Positions 24,688 through 34,111 of a DNA stretch of 47,329 nt are shown one piece after another. The notes beneath the pieces were generated by a model that ran no database searches, was not told the origin of the DNA, and saw nothing but the letters and a program-made list of their open reading frames with translations. Both the position numbers and the translations under genes were made by a program. Position 1 is the first letter of the stretch. Each line of letters begins with the position of its first letter. Source of the DNA: an uncultured Elusimicrobiales bacterium (GTDB lineage: Bacteria; Elusimicrobiota; Elusimicrobia; Elusimicrobiales; Elusimicrobiaceae); NCBI GenBank assembly GCA_944324685.1, contig CALUXG010000049.1:1-47329 (forward strand), written 5' to 3'.

Positions 24688-25808
24688 GTATTTCCACGCA
24701 GGAACGCTTGGCGCGCATACGCGTAAACGCCTTTTTATATTTTCGGGCGGATTGGCTGACCCGATTAATAGATATTTTCGGCTCGGCGGAAGAAATACTA
24801 AAACAAAATGCCGACACGCTGGTGCGTGAAGCGCAAATGAATCCCGCCACTGCGGCCCATTTTCTGAAAGACGCTTTTTCCGTTAATCCTAAAGAAGAAT
24901 TGGAAAAAACGGAAAAATACGGCGGACGCATTCTGGTACCGGAAGATGCCGAGTATCCGCAAAGTCTGCGCCAACTTAAAGAAGCGCCTATCGCTTTGTA
25001 TGTACTGGGATCCCTACCAAAAGAAAATCAAGCCTGCATAGGTATGGTGGGTACGCGCAAGATTACCCCTTACGGACGCCGTGCGGCCAATACGCTGGCC
25101 GAGGGGCTGGCCCAAGCAGGTGCGGTCATTGTAAGCGGTTTGGCAAGAGGCATAGACAGCGTGTGCCATGCCGCCGCCGTACGCCAACAAAAACCCACTG
25201 TGGCTTTTATCGGTACGGGTATCGGACGCTGCTACCCCGCGGAAAACCGCGATCTGGCGCGCGCCATACTCAAACACGGCGGCGCCATCGTATCGGAACT
25301 TCCGTTCAATAAACCTCCCCATGCTTTTCACTTCCCGCGCCGCAATAGGCTGATAGCCGCCTTGTCTGAAATCGTAGTCGTGGTGGAAGGAGAAGAAAAA
25401 TCGGGAGCTTTGATTACAGCCAAGCTGGCTTTGGAACAAGGCAAAGATGTTCTGGCCGTTCCGGGGCCTATAGACAGCCCGCAAAGCCGCGGCCCCAACC
25501 GGCTCATACAAGACGGAGCGGGTGTTGTTACTTGCGTAAAAGATATAATAGACTATATACCGGAGCCGGAATTGTTTAAGCTGCAAACGCCGCCGGACGC
25601 CAAAACACAGGCAGACGAACGAGAAAAAAAACTGACGGACGTACAAAAACGCGTATGGCAGCATATAGGCTCAGGCCAAGTTACCGCAGATCAGCTTGTG
25701 GAGGAATTAGGTCTGTCCGTGCCGCAGGCGGCAGCCGTACTTTTTGAGCTGGAAGTCAAAGGTTTGTTGACTTCAGAGGCCGGATTATACGGAAAAAGTA
25801 AATTTTAA
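24684..25808 (+). CDS. dprA: DNA-processing protein DprA
   Basis: 374 aa. DprA binds incoming single-stranded DNA and loads RecA in natural transformation. It contains an N-terminal helix-hairpin-helix/SAM-like part, the Rossmann core with GMVGTRKITPYGRRAAN, SGLARGIDSVCHAA, GTGIGRCYPAENRDL, HFPRRNRLIAALSEIVVVVEG and DVLAVPGPIDSPQSRGPNRLI, and a C-terminal winged-helix (DML1-like) domain from about 305. All core motifs are intact. Translationally coupled to comM. Alone it does not prove competence, but a pilin gene (33242) and comM are nearby. Confidence 0.95.
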   Translation: MSISTQERLARIRVNAFLYFRADWLTRLIDIFGSAEEILKQNADTLVREAQMNPATAAHFLKDAFSVNPKEELEKTEKYGGRILVPEDAEYPQSLRQLKEAPIALYVLGSLPKENQACIGMVGTRKITPYGRRAANTLAEGLAQAGAVIVSGLARGIDSVCHAAAVRQQKPTVAFIGTGIGRCYPAENRDLARAILKHGGAIVSELPFNKPPHAFHFPRRNRLIAALSEIVVVVEGEEKSGALITAKLALEQGKDVLAVPGPIDSPQSRGPNRLIQDGAGVVTCVKDIIDYIPEPELFKLQTPPDAKTQADEREKKLTDVQKRVWQHIGSGQVTADQLVEELGLSVPQAAAVLFELEVKGLLTSEAGLYGKSKF

Positions 25809-25823
25809 TTTTTAGGATAATTT

Positions 25824-28079
25824 ATGGCAACCAACAACCCAAAAGGCAAAAAACTTGTAATTGTAGAATCTCCGACGAAACAAAAAACCATCAGTAAGAT
25901 TTTGGGCAGCGATTATCTGGTACGCAGCTCTTTTGGCCACGTGCGGGATTTGCCCTCCCATGATATGGGGGTGGATATCGCACATGATTTCAAACCCACC
26001 TATCAACCGGTAGACAGAGCGAAAAAACTGATTAAAGAATTGGAAACGGCAGCCAAAAACGCTTCGGAAATATATTTGGCTACCGACCCTGACCGTGAAG
26101 GAGAGGCCATCGCTTGGCATTTGGTGGAATTGCTAAAACTGCCCAAAGACCGTTATCAGCGCATCTATTTTCATGAAATCACGCCTGCCGCCATTAAAGA
26201 ATCCTTTGCCCATGCGCGCAAAATAGATGAAAACCTTGTCAACGCGCAGCAGGCTCGGCGTATTCTGGACCGTATTGTGGGATATAAACTTTCCCCTCTT
26301 TTGTGGAAAAAAATCACGTCCGGTCTTTCCGCCGGACGCGTCCAATCCGTCGCGGTGCGGCTGCTGACGGAACGTGCCAAAGAAATCAAAGATTTCCAAC
26401 AGCAACCGTACTGGACCTTAAAAGCCCAGTTCGAAAAACCAAACGCCCAGCCTTTGTTTTGGGCCAGACTGTTGAAATGGAACGGCAAGAACGTGGAACA
26501 GACAAAAACCTACCATCTGTTCGCCGAAGACTATAAAGTAAAAAATACCATTTTTGACAAGCCCGAAACCTTGGCCCCCGTCGCTACGCTGCTGCGCCAA
26601 GGCCCTTGCAGCGTGGCGAAAATAGAGAAAAAAGAAGTTAAACAAAAACCGAAACCGCCGTTTATCACCAGCTCCATGCAGCAGGACGCCTATAATAAAT
26701 TAGGATTCCCCTCCCAAAAAACCATGATGACGGCCCAACACCTTTATGAAGGTATTGAAATAGCAGGCCAAACGGTGGGTTTGATTACATACATGAGAAC
26801 GGACTCCTTTAACGTTTCTAAACTGTTGCAGGACCAGACCCATAAGTTTATTGAAGAAAAATACGGCGCCGCTTATGTGCCGGCACACCCCCCCGTCTAC
26901 AAAAGCAAGGTAAAAGGCGCACAGGAAGCCCATGAATCCATACATCCCACGGACGTGCGCCGCACGCCGCAAAGCATCAAACAATATCTGACGGCGGACC
27001 AATATAAACTGTATGAATTGATTTGGCTTCGTTTCGTGGCCAGTCAAATGGCGGACGCCGTATTCAATACCGTTACGGTGGATATTCACGCCGGAACTGA
27101 AGACGGCTGCGTATTGCGGGCGGGAGGACGGACGGTAAAATTCCAAGGATACTTGTCCGTATATAAAGACGAAGAAGAAACCGAAAACGAAGACTCCGCC
27201 CTGCTGCCGGATTTGGCGGAGGGGGATGTTCTGACGCTTAAAGAAATAACAACCAAAGATCACCAGACCACACCGCCGCCGTATTATAATGAAGCCAGCC
27301 TCATCAAGACGCTTGAAAAACACGGCATTGGGCGCCCGTCCACCTATGCTCCCACCATTAAAACCATCTTGGACAGAAAATATATCGCCCGTCAGCCAAA
27401 AAGCAACAAACTGGTGGCTACGGAGTTGGGAATAACCGTAACGGAAAGCTTAAAAGATTTCTTCAAAGAAATCATGGATTTGTCCTATACGGCTGGAGTG
27501 GAAGAAAAACTGGACGAAGTGGCGGAAGGCAATCAGAAGTGGGTGGATTTGCTGAATGCTTTTTATGGTCCTTTCCAAAAAGAATTGGAAGAAGCGGACA
27601 AAGGCATGCAACGCCCTCAGGCCAAACAAACGGACGAAAAATGTCCGCTGTGCGGTAAACCCATGCTGCTCAAAACCAGCCGTTTTGGGCAATATCTGGT
27701 CTGCACCGACGCCCCCGAATGCAAAGGCAAAATCAATCTGGACAAAGAAGGGGCAAAAATCATGCCCGAAAAAACAAATGAAATCTGCGACAAATGCGGT
27801 GCGCCTATGGTCATACGCACCAGCCGCAGAGGCAAATTTCTGGCGTGTTCGGCCTACCCTAAATGCAAAAACACCTATTCGTTAGACGCCCAAGGACGTA
27901 AAGCGGGGCCCATGGTGACGGATCACATATGCGAAAAATGTGGCAAGAAAATGGTGTTGCGAAGTTCCAAACGCGGGTATTTTTTAGGCTGTTCCGGCTA
28001 TCCCGCCTGCCGCAACATTGTGAATATATCCGAAGAAGAAATTGCCCAAATTAAAGCCGCACACGAACAAAAAGCTTAA
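25824..28079 (+). CDS. topA: DNA topoisomerase I
   Basis: Type IA topoisomerase relaxing negative supercoils. 751 aa. N-terminal TOPRIM domain (KKLVIVESPTKQKTI, then ATDPDREGEAIAWH), the core with the catalytic Tyr Y323 in GLITYMRTDSF, and HGIGRPSTYAPTI. Three C-terminal four-cysteine zinc fingers follow, at about 610-735 (CPLCGKP..., CDKCGAP..., CEKCGKK...). dprA-topA-xer order is common in Gram-positive and several other phyla. A 15-base gap follows dprA and includes a short ribosome-binding region. Confidence 0.97.
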   Translation: MATNNPKGKKLVIVESPTKQKTISKILGSDYLVRSSFGHVRDLPSHDMGVDIAHDFKPTYQPVDRAKKLIKELETAAKNASEIYLATDPDREGEAIAWHLVELLKLPKDRYQRIYFHEITPAAIKESFAHARKIDENLVNAQQARRILDRIVGYKLSPLLWKKITSGLSAGRVQSVAVRLLTERAKEIKDFQQQPYWTLKAQFEKPNAQPLFWARLLKWNGKNVEQTKTYHLFAEDYKVKNTIFDKPETLAPVATLLRQGPCSVAKIEKKEVKQKPKPPFITSSMQQDAYNKLGFPSQKTMMTAQHLYEGIEIAGQTVGLITYMRTDSFNVSKLLQDQTHKFIEEKYGAAYVPAHPPVYKSKVKGAQEAHESIHPTDVRRTPQSIKQYLTADQYKLYELIWLRFVASQMADAVFNTVTVDIHAGTEDGCVLRAGGRTVKFQGYLSVYKDEEETENEDSALLPDLAEGDVLTLKEITTKDHQTTPPPYYNEASLIKTLEKHGIGRPSTYAPTIKTILDRKYIARQPKSNKLVATELGITVTESLKDFFKEIMDLSYTAGVEEKLDEVAEGNQKWVDLLNAFYGPFQKELEEADKGMQRPQAKQTDEKCPLCGKPMLLKTSRFGQYLVCTDAPECKGKINLDKEGAKIMPEKTNEICDKCGAPMVIRTSRRGKFLACSAYPKCKNTYSLDAQGRKAGPMVTDHICEKCGKKMVLRSSKRGYFLGCSGYPACRNIVNISEEEIAQIKAAHEQKA

Positions 28080-28091
28080 CAGGAGGCAAAA

Positions 28092-28979
28092 GTGAAAGAG
28101 CTGGCGGAACGATTTTTGCTGCACCTGCGGAGTAAAAACTTTTCAGCCCATACACTGCAGGGATACGGCGCCGATTTGGAAGAATTTGCCGATTTCTGCC
28201 AACGGCGGCATGCAGACACCGAGACGGCTTTTTCCCCCGCTTTTCTCCGTTCTTTTTTAGCCTCGTTGACCAATAAACAACTGGCACGCAATACGCTGTT
28301 GCGCAAAATAGCCGCACTGCGAAGTTTTACGCATTACCTGCTGGAACAAGGGACATTAACGCAAAATCCGTTCAAACTGCTGCCCGCACCCAAAAAAGAA
28401 AAGAGGCTGCCCAGATTCTTAACATTGGACGAAGTTAGACGGCTTTTGGATACCGCCTGCCAAAAAGGCCCCCTTGCCGCGCGCAACCGCGCTTTGTTTG
28501 AACTGATTTATTCCAGCGGTTTGCGGCGCAGCGAAGTAACGGGCCTTAGAATAGCAGACATGGATTTTTTCAACGGGGTAGTCAAAGTGCTGGGCAAAGG
28601 GAACAAAGAACGTTTTATCCCCGTTACGGATGAAGCACTGAAAGCGCTGCAAGACTATTTGTCCACCCGTCCCAACCCTCAGCCGCAGGACGCATTGTTT
28701 TTAAATAAAAACGGCAAACCGCTTACAGGCGACGGTTTGGCTTTTATCTTCAAAAATTTAGCCATACAATCCGGCTTGGCGCGCCGAGTCAGCCCCCACA
28801 GTTTGCGCCACTCTTTTGCCACCCATTTGTTAAATAACGGCTGTGATTTGAGAAGTTTGCAGGAAATGCTGGGCCATAAAAATTTGTCTACCACCCAAGT
28901 ATACACGCATGTGTCATTGGATCAGCTCAAAGACGTATACCAGCATGCGCATCCCAAAAACAAGGAGCCGCAAATATGA
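28092..28979 (+). CDS. Tyrosine recombinase XerC/XerD
   Basis: 295 aa. Site-specific recombinase likely to resolve chromosome dimers at dif. The N-terminal SAM-like core-binding domain (1-90) is followed by the catalytic domain with R145 (SSGLRRSE), K169 (GKGNKERF), H236 and R239 (HSLRHSFATHLL), H262 (LGHKNLS) and the nucleophile Y271 (TQVYTHVS). All residues needed are present. The GTG start at 28092 follows AGGAGG. Position after topA suggests XerC or the single Xer of the genome. It is a housekeeping type, with no element boundary nearby. Confidence 0.92.
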   Translation: MKELAERFLLHLRSKNFSAHTLQGYGADLEEFADFCQRRHADTETAFSPAFLRSFLASLTNKQLARNTLLRKIAALRSFTHYLLEQGTLTQNPFKLLPAPKKEKRLPRFLTLDEVRRLLDTACQKGPLAARNRALFELIYSSGLRRSEVTGLRIADMDFFNGVVKVLGKGNKERFIPVTDEALKALQDYLSTRPNPQPQDALFLNKNGKPLTGDGLAFIFKNLAIQSGLARRVSPHSLRHSFATHLLNNGCDLRSLQEMLGHKNLSTTQVYTHVSLDQLKDVYQHAHPKNKEPQI

Positions 28980-29938
28980 TCGGCATAGGTGTAGACATAG
29001 GCGGAACATTCGTCAAATTTTACGTCATGAACGAACACGGCGAAATACTGCGCAAAGAAAAAATGGAAACACTGCCTTCCATCGGAGCTGACGGTTTTTT
29101 GCGCCAAATAGCCTCTTTTATCAATCAAATAAAAACGCAATTTTCCGGCCAACCTATTGCCGTAGGCGTGGGTGCCCCGGGAGATGTGGACAATCAGCGA
29201 GGCATTTTGCGCTATAACCCGAATTTGCCTTTCCAAAACATAGATCATTGGCCTTTGGCCGATATTCTGCAGAAATACACCGCCATACGTCCTTATGTAG
29301 CCAATGACGCCACTTTGGCCACATGGGGCATATACGAAAGTCTGCTTAAACGCCAAGGCGACAACGTACTGGTTGTTACCTTGGGAACCGGCGTGGGCGG
29401 CGGGCTGATTTTAGGCAAAGAACTTTATCAAGGTTCAAACGGCACGGCCGGCGAAATCGGCCATACAAAGATAGACTGTTCCCCCTCCGCCCCTCTATGC
29501 GGCTGCGGCGAACGAGGATGTTTGGAAGCATTTGTGGGGACCATTGGCATACGCCGCCGCGTAATGGAAAGCATACGCCGCCAGCCTCATTCCACTTTGG
29601 CCGAAATGGTGCAGCAAGAGCAAAATTTTAAGATTGAACTTGTTTCCCGCGCGGCGGAGCAAGGCTGCCCTGTTGCCTTAAAAATATGGCAAGACACGGG
29701 GTTTTTCTTGGGAACGGGTATAGCCAATGCCGTGCTGGCATTGGATGTGGATACCGTTGTATTAACGGGAGGAGTATCCGGCGCGGCCAAATATTTCCTC
29801 TCCGAAACCCAAAACGTACTGAACCGCCAAAAAATACAAACCCCTTTCAAAAACATGAAACTCTTGGTTTCCCAAGATCCAAATATGGGCGGCGTAGGCG
29901 CCGCCATGTACGCCATTTACCAAGAATTGAAAAAATGA
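28976..29938 (+). CDS. ROK-family sugar kinase (glucokinase-like)
   Basis: 320 aa. N-terminal ATP phosphate motif GVDIGGTFVKFYV, catalytic Asp in VANDATLATWG, GTGVGGGLILG, and the ROK zinc site (GHTKIDC... CGCGERGCLE). A cytosolic kinase for glucose or N-acetyl-amino sugars; the exact sugar cannot be read from sequence. No DNA-binding domain, so it is an enzyme and not a ROK repressor. The start overlaps the Xer stop, and the stop overlaps the lptD start, so it belongs to the same run. Confidence 0.9.
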   Translation: MIGIGVDIGGTFVKFYVMNEHGEILRKEKMETLPSIGADGFLRQIASFINQIKTQFSGQPIAVGVGAPGDVDNQRGILRYNPNLPFQNIDHWPLADILQKYTAIRPYVANDATLATWGIYESLLKRQGDNVLVVTLGTGVGGGLILGKELYQGSNGTAGEIGHTKIDCSPSAPLCGCGERGCLEAFVGTIGIRRRVMESIRRQPHSTLAEMVQQEQNFKIELVSRAAEQGCPVALKIWQDTGFFLGTGIANAVLALDVDTVVLTGGVSGAAKYFLSETQNVLNRQKIQTPFKNMKLLVSQDPNMGGVGAAMYAIYQELKK

Positions 29939-32106
29939 TGAAACGCTTTTTTCTGCCCTTATTGTGCGCCTTTTTTACCGCTCCCGTCTTTGGAGCGGAT
30001 AATACGTTGCCAAAACCGGACACGGCAGAAGGATACGTATATTTTTCCTCCAATGAAGCTTCCGCCGATCCGGCGGCTAAAAAAGTCAATCTGAAAGGAA
30101 ATGTTTCCATTATACAATATACACAGGACGGCCAAACCAGAACCGCCAACGGAGAGGACCTGACGCTGGATCAAATAAATACCACCGTTTCATCCTCCGG
30201 AGCCATGACGGTAAAAGGAGAGGGCGGCACTCTCCGCGGGAACAATCTTTCCGTCAATTATGAAACCAAAGACTTTTACGCGGAAAACACCTCTACGGCC
30301 TATCCTCCTTTGCGTGTTATATCGGCGGAGAAAATTTCTTCCCAAGACGGGACACAGCGTCTGCAGGGGGCGGAGCTGACTTGCTGCGATCGTCCGGTCC
30401 CTCATTACACCATTCGCCTAGGCAGTCTGCGCGTTTCCCCTGCAAAACGTTTATTTGGCACAAACGCCGTATTCAAACTGGACGGCATCCCGTTCCTGTG
30501 GCTGCCCGTATATTGGCGCTCCCTGCAAAGCAAAAAACCGTGGACGACCTATATAGATTTTACCCAAAGCAACGATACGGGTTTTGGCGTGTTGACGTCA
30601 ACGGTGTTTAATGAAATCTGGGGTTTCCGTCCAAAAGTAAATTTAGACTTTTATACGCAGTCCGGCGTGGGCATGGGTTTGGAACTCATGGCCGTGGAAA
30701 CGGAAACACTCAGAGGTTCGGCGGAAGCCTATTACATTAATGACCACGCCGACAAAGACGAAGAATATACCATAGACGGGCATCCGTTCCAACTGCAGGA
30801 TACTAAGCGCTGGGGCATAAGGGGTGGATATTGGTGGGAAATGTATGACAGTTCCGACCATTTTAATAATTCCACAGGAGCTTTGTATCAATTCCAAACC
30901 CAATTCCGCATGGTATCAGACCCTTACTTCAATGACTCGTTCTTCCGCGGAAATCCGTACATTTTTACTCCGGATCAGGAAACAAACTTTTCGCTTTCTC
31001 GTCAAAGCCGCCGTTCCACACTGCGTTTGAGCTATGTGCAGCAGGATATTTTTTACTGGCAGCGCGGCGAATTTATAGCCAAACAGCGCAACTTGCCGCA
31101 ATTGGAATACATGTTAATGCCGTTTCAGGACCCCGTGCTGGGGCTGACGCACCGCATGGAGGTGGACTTTAACAATACTTCCTTAATGGAAGAAGATTGG
31201 AAAAAACAAGGCAGCGCACGCTGGACCACGGAAAAATCCATTCGTTTGGGCCGCGGCCTAACGTTGCTGCCCAGCGTTTTTTATGACCAGCACGTCAGTA
31301 TTGACGACAATGATTACAATGATAAAACCGCTTGGGTGGGCCGCATTGGCACGGACGTGAATTTACAAACAGATACGCCTCTGGGCACGATAGATTTCGG
31401 GTATCAATACACCAAACGTCTCTCCACCGGCACATTAAGCTCCGACACTGTCTCCGCGGACCGCGGCGAAGAGAGAAACCGTATTTATATTGAGGACTAT
31501 TTCCGCCCCTCTTTTAACACTTACGTACGTATAAGCACCGGATTTAGTTTGACCAATCACGACGGTGTGGAAAACTCATGGGACCACTTAAAACATCGCA
31601 TAGACCCTATTTTGCTGGAAGCGGGATACAATTCCCCCAGCGGGCATATTAACTTGTTTGTGCAAAATCTATATGATTTAATTGAAAAAAACCAAGCTTT
31701 CATTGCACAAACCAATTTCATCATCAAAGGCCAGTTGCTGGGATTAGGCATGACCAATTACGACACCTATCAAGACCCGTATTCCCTATATCAGACCTAT
31801 TCCAACCGCTATACGTTTACCACTTATTTTGGTTTGCGCCTGCCGGACGCGTCATGGAAGCTGGACTTGGGCGCGGATTTCCAACTGCAAGGAGGGCATT
31901 TCACTTCCTTTAATAAACTGGCCCGCTTTTCCAAACGTTTTCATGACGCCATCGCCGAAATTACCGTGCGGGACCGAAACGACAATTTATCTTTTGCGTT
32001 TCGCATCAATATCCTTTGCGGCAATATGGGCCGCCAAGCGCAGCAGCGTGAAGAAGACCAATATTGGTACCCTTGGCGCAGCGCCAATGATTTAAGAGAC
32101 ATGTAA
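29938..32106 (+). CDS. lptD: LPS-assembly protein LptD
   Basis: Outer-membrane beta-barrel that inserts LPS at the cell surface. About 722 aa: signal peptide (MKRFFLPLLCAFFTAPVFGA), an LptA-like beta-jellyroll (about 40-160, with LKGNVSI and LRGNNLSVNYETKDFYA), and a large barrel with the conserved LWLPVYWRSLQSKKPWTTYIDF-type entry. It is shorter than E. coli LptD (784 aa). The start is ATG 29938 (or 29935), inside the ROK stop. An upstream extension of this frame within the ROK gene is not real. The CC pair in ELTCCDRP may take part in disulfides, but the E. coli four-cysteine pattern is not obvious. The LptE partner is not seen. Confidence 0.85.
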   Translation: MKRFFLPLLCAFFTAPVFGADNTLPKPDTAEGYVYFSSNEASADPAAKKVNLKGNVSIIQYTQDGQTRTANGEDLTLDQINTTVSSSGAMTVKGEGGTLRGNNLSVNYETKDFYAENTSTAYPPLRVISAEKISSQDGTQRLQGAELTCCDRPVPHYTIRLGSLRVSPAKRLFGTNAVFKLDGIPFLWLPVYWRSLQSKKPWTTYIDFTQSNDTGFGVLTSTVFNEIWGFRPKVNLDFYTQSGVGMGLELMAVETETLRGSAEAYYINDHADKDEEYTIDGHPFQLQDTKRWGIRGGYWWEMYDSSDHFNNSTGALYQFQTQFRMVSDPYFNDSFFRGNPYIFTPDQETNFSLSRQSRRSTLRLSYVQQDIFYWQRGEFIAKQRNLPQLEYMLMPFQDPVLGLTHRMEVDFNNTSLMEEDWKKQGSARWTTEKSIRLGRGLTLLPSVFYDQHVSIDDNDYNDKTAWVGRIGTDVNLQTDTPLGTIDFGYQYTKRLSTGTLSSDTVSADRGEERNRIYIEDYFRPSFNTYVRISTGFSLTNHDGVENSWDHLKHRIDPILLEAGYNSPSGHINLFVQNLYDLIEKNQAFIAQTNFIIKGQLLGLGMTNYDTYQDPYSLYQTYSNRYTFTTYFGLRLPDASWKLDLGADFQLQGGHFTSFNKLARFSKRFHDAIAEITVRDRNDNLSFAFRINILCGNMGRQAQQREEDQYWYPWRSANDLRDM

Positions 32107-32126
32107 TTTTTAGGAGCGCCGAAATT

Positions 32127-32705
32127 ATGACCCCGAACCTGATGTTCAAAAAACAAGGCTGGATAGAAGTAATCTGCGGATGTATGTTCTCCGGGAAAAC
32201 CGAAGAACTCATCCGCCGCGTGCGCACCGCGCTTATCGCCAAGCAAAAAGTACAACTGTTCAATTCCAAACTGGATACCCGTTACGGCTTAGGCAGCATT
32301 ATCAGCCACAACCAAAATAAAGTGGATGCGCTTTGCGTAAAACATTCCTCGGAAATTTTGTCCTTGGTGGAAAAAGACACGCAAGTGGTAGCCATAGATG
32401 AAATCAATTTTTTTGACAAAGAAATTGTAAGCGTCTGCGAAAAATTGGCCAATGCGGGCAAACGCGTGATTGTAGCCGGTTTGGATACCGATTACCGCGC
32501 CGTGCCTTTTGAGGTTACCGCCGCTCTGCTGGCCAAAGCCGAATATGTTACCAAAAATCTTGCCGTATGTACCAAATGCGGCAATCCGGCCAGCTTTACC
32601 CAGCGCATGACAAAAGACACCAAACGCATCGTCGTAGGCACTACGGACGCTTACCAAGCCCGTTGCCGCCGATGCTATAAAAAGCCAAAGGAGCATAAAA
32701 AATGA
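32127..32705 (+). CDS. tdk: Thymidine kinase
   Basis: Type II thymidine kinase, salvaging deoxythymidine to dTMP. 192 aa. P-loop ICGCMFSGKTEELIRRV near residues 16-32, Walker-B-like VVAIDEINFFD, and the lasso/zinc region with CTKCG and CRRC cysteines. AGGAG lies about 11 bases before ATG 32127; an internal ATG at 32142 is an alternative start. It follows lptD with a 20-base gap. With deoC upstream, the run covers deoxynucleoside salvage and breakdown. Confidence 0.95.
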   Translation: MTPNLMFKKQGWIEVICGCMFSGKTEELIRRVRTALIAKQKVQLFNSKLDTRYGLGSIISHNQNKVDALCVKHSSEILSLVEKDTQVVAIDEINFFDKEIVSVCEKLANAGKRVIVAGLDTDYRAVPFEVTAALLAKAEYVTKNLAVCTKCGNPASFTQRMTKDTKRIVVGTTDAYQARCRRCYKKPKEHKK

Positions 32706-33238
32706 ATGAACCCGTCGCCAGCATAGAGCAGAAAACCGTCAGCGTATCGGCCGAACACGCCTCTTTCGGAGGTTTTTGGATACGCGCCGCCGCATTTATA
32801 GTAGACGCCATTATCATTTCTATTCCCATATCTATCGTCAGTATACCGTTTACGGGATATTGTACGTTTAAGCTGCTGCCGTATGCAGATGAATACAACT
32901 ATACGCAAACCATTTCCACGGAGATGGCATCTGCGTTGTTCTTATGTTGGGGTATAGCGCTGTTTCTGCAAATTTTCAGTCTGGCCGTTTTTTGGCTTTA
33001 CTTTGCTTTTCTTGAAAGCTCCTCCAAGCAAGCCACATGGGGAAAGCAGCTTTTCGGGCTTCGCGTAACGGACGCCTACGGCCAAAGGCTGACTTTTGCG
33101 CGGGCGACGGGACGCACCTTTGCCAAAATTCTTTCTTACATGACGTTTTATGTTGGGTTTATGATGGCCGGATGGACCCGACACAAACGCGCGCTGCATG
33201 ATATGGTCGCCGGTACGCTGGTCATGAAAATCCGCTGA
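32702..33238 (+). CDS. RDD-family integral membrane protein
   Basis: 178 aa with the RDD pattern: an early Arg in FWIRAAAFIVDAIII, a second hydrophobic segment near 80-105, and the conserved TWGKQLFGLRVTD and LHDMVAGTLVM at the end. Three or four transmembrane segments. RDD proteins are mostly uncharacterised; some act in ion or compatible-solute transport. It overlaps tdk by four bases. Last gene of the 16-kb run. The convergent prepilin gene ends only three bases away, with no terminator hairpin between them. Confidence 0.8.
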   Translation: MNEPVASIEQKTVSVSAEHASFGGFWIRAAAFIVDAIIISIPISIVSIPFTGYCTFKLLPYADEYNYTQTISTEMASALFLCWGIALFLQIFSLAVFWLYFAFLESSSKQATWGKQLFGLRVTDAYGQRLTFARATGRTFAKILSYMTFYVGFMMAGWTRHKRALHDMVAGTLVMKIR

Positions 33239-33241
33239 TTA

Positions 33242-33730
33242 TTAATAGAAATAATAGTTATTGTGTCCGTCATTATTGCTTTGGTACGTACCGCCCATGC
33301 TTAGACAGACTTGCTGGGCCGTTTTGCTGTTTTCATCGGCCATGCATATCGGTACAGGCAATGTAGGAGAAGCACTGTAGGCCAGATAAGGCGTCCCTAA
33401 CAGCTGGCAATTGGCGACGCCGCGCACGTCTCCGGAGCTTGTAGACGTAGCTGCCAGACAATAATACCTCTCAGCGACACAGCCCCTTTTTGTTTCATCC
33501 ACTTCACATCCCGCCAAGTCTATATCCAGTAAAGTAATATCCGTGGCATAGACGCCGTTTGCCATATAATATATATCCTGTGCACGGCGTATGGCGGTAG
33601 CCAACGTTACAGCCTGCATATAACGGGATTTCAGAACGGCTGCTTGATATTGTGGCAAGGCAATGGCTGATAAAATACCAATGATTAAAACAACCACCAA
33701 CAATTCAATCAAAGTAAAACCTTTTCGCAT
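33242..33730 (-). CDS. Type IV-pilin-like prepilin (N-methylated, GFTLIE)
   Basis: 162 aa. Class III/IV prepilin leader with cleavage after Gly in [29 protein letters not shown]; Glu5 of the mature protein is conserved. The globular part contains four or more cysteines that could form disulfides, and a tail rich in Asn/Tyr. Such proteins are pilins or pseudopilins of type IV pilus/type II secretion machines. No assembly genes are in the window, so it is an orphan here. Start 33730 has AGGAAG upstream. A longer frame with an earlier ATG at 33796 exists, but would give an unusual 23-residue extension. Confidence 0.85.
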   Translation of the reverse strand: MRKGFTLIELLVVVLIIGILSAIALPQYQAAVLKSRYMQAVTLATAIRRAQDIYYMANGVYATDITLLDIDLAGCEVDETKRGCVAERYYCLAATSTSSGDVRGVANCQLLGTPYLAYSASPTLPVPICMADENSKTAQQVCLSMGGTYQSNNDGHNNYYFY

Positions 33731-34062
33731 TTTTCTTCCTATCATAGCGTTTAATTGTTCAAAAATACGTCTCAGTGGCGTTTGATTTTTCGCCATGTAT
33801 AGGGTATCAAAAAAAAAAAACGAGTCAAGGCTGGGGCGGTTTTCAACCAGCAAACGGCAACGACATAACAGCCACAACACGAGTATAGCCATCAAGGCAA
33901 GAGAGCAACGGGACGATAAGCATATCACAAAGGTCCATATCTCTCATCAAGTCCGCGCGGCTTTGCGAGGCTTCCTTTTTTTATTTATAAAGTGGAGATT
34001 TCCGGCGACAATTTTCATAAATGTTGGGCAAGTTTTCAGCGCAGTCAACCGTAACTGCCGTT
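33731..34062. other. Gene-poor interval between prepilin and tolB
   Basis: About 330 bases with no supportable gene on either strand. It holds the pilin ribosome-binding site, a 12-base homopolymer tract (33809-33820) within a probable promoter, and otherwise unremarkable sequence. A plus-strand open frame at 33795-34064 has composition unlike neighbouring proteins and no ribosome-binding site. Confidence 0.5.
33796..33828 (-). promoter_or_regulatory. Possible prepilin promoter with homopolymer spacer
   Basis: In the minus direction: TTGACT (33828-33823), a 21-base spacer containing twelve consecutive T (33820-33809), then TATACA (33801-33796). The spacer is longer than the usual 17. The expected transcription start is about 60 bases before the pilin ATG at 33730. 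Confidence 0.4.
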
Positions 34063-34094
34063 AAAAAATGCGGAGCAGCATTGCTGCTCCGCAT
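34063..34094 (-). terminator. Intrinsic terminator of the pal-cpoB-tolB operon
   Basis: 12-bp perfect stem (34068-34079 with 34083-34094, loop of three). In the minus direction it is followed by a T run (34068-34063). Confidence 0.9.
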
Positions 34095-34111
34095 GAACCT
34101 CTGAAAATCCA

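Noticed and set aside
28092-28979. Xer recombinase as integrase of a mobile element
   Set aside because: It is embedded in a housekeeping run next to topA, with no attachment repeats or phage genes.
29686-29937. Extension of lptD into the ROK gene
   Set aside because: Arg-rich shadow translation; the signal peptide begins at 29938.
33795-34064. Plus-strand 89-codon open frame in the gap upstream of the prepilin
   Set aside because: No ribosome-binding site, odd composition, overlaps the pilin leader antisense.
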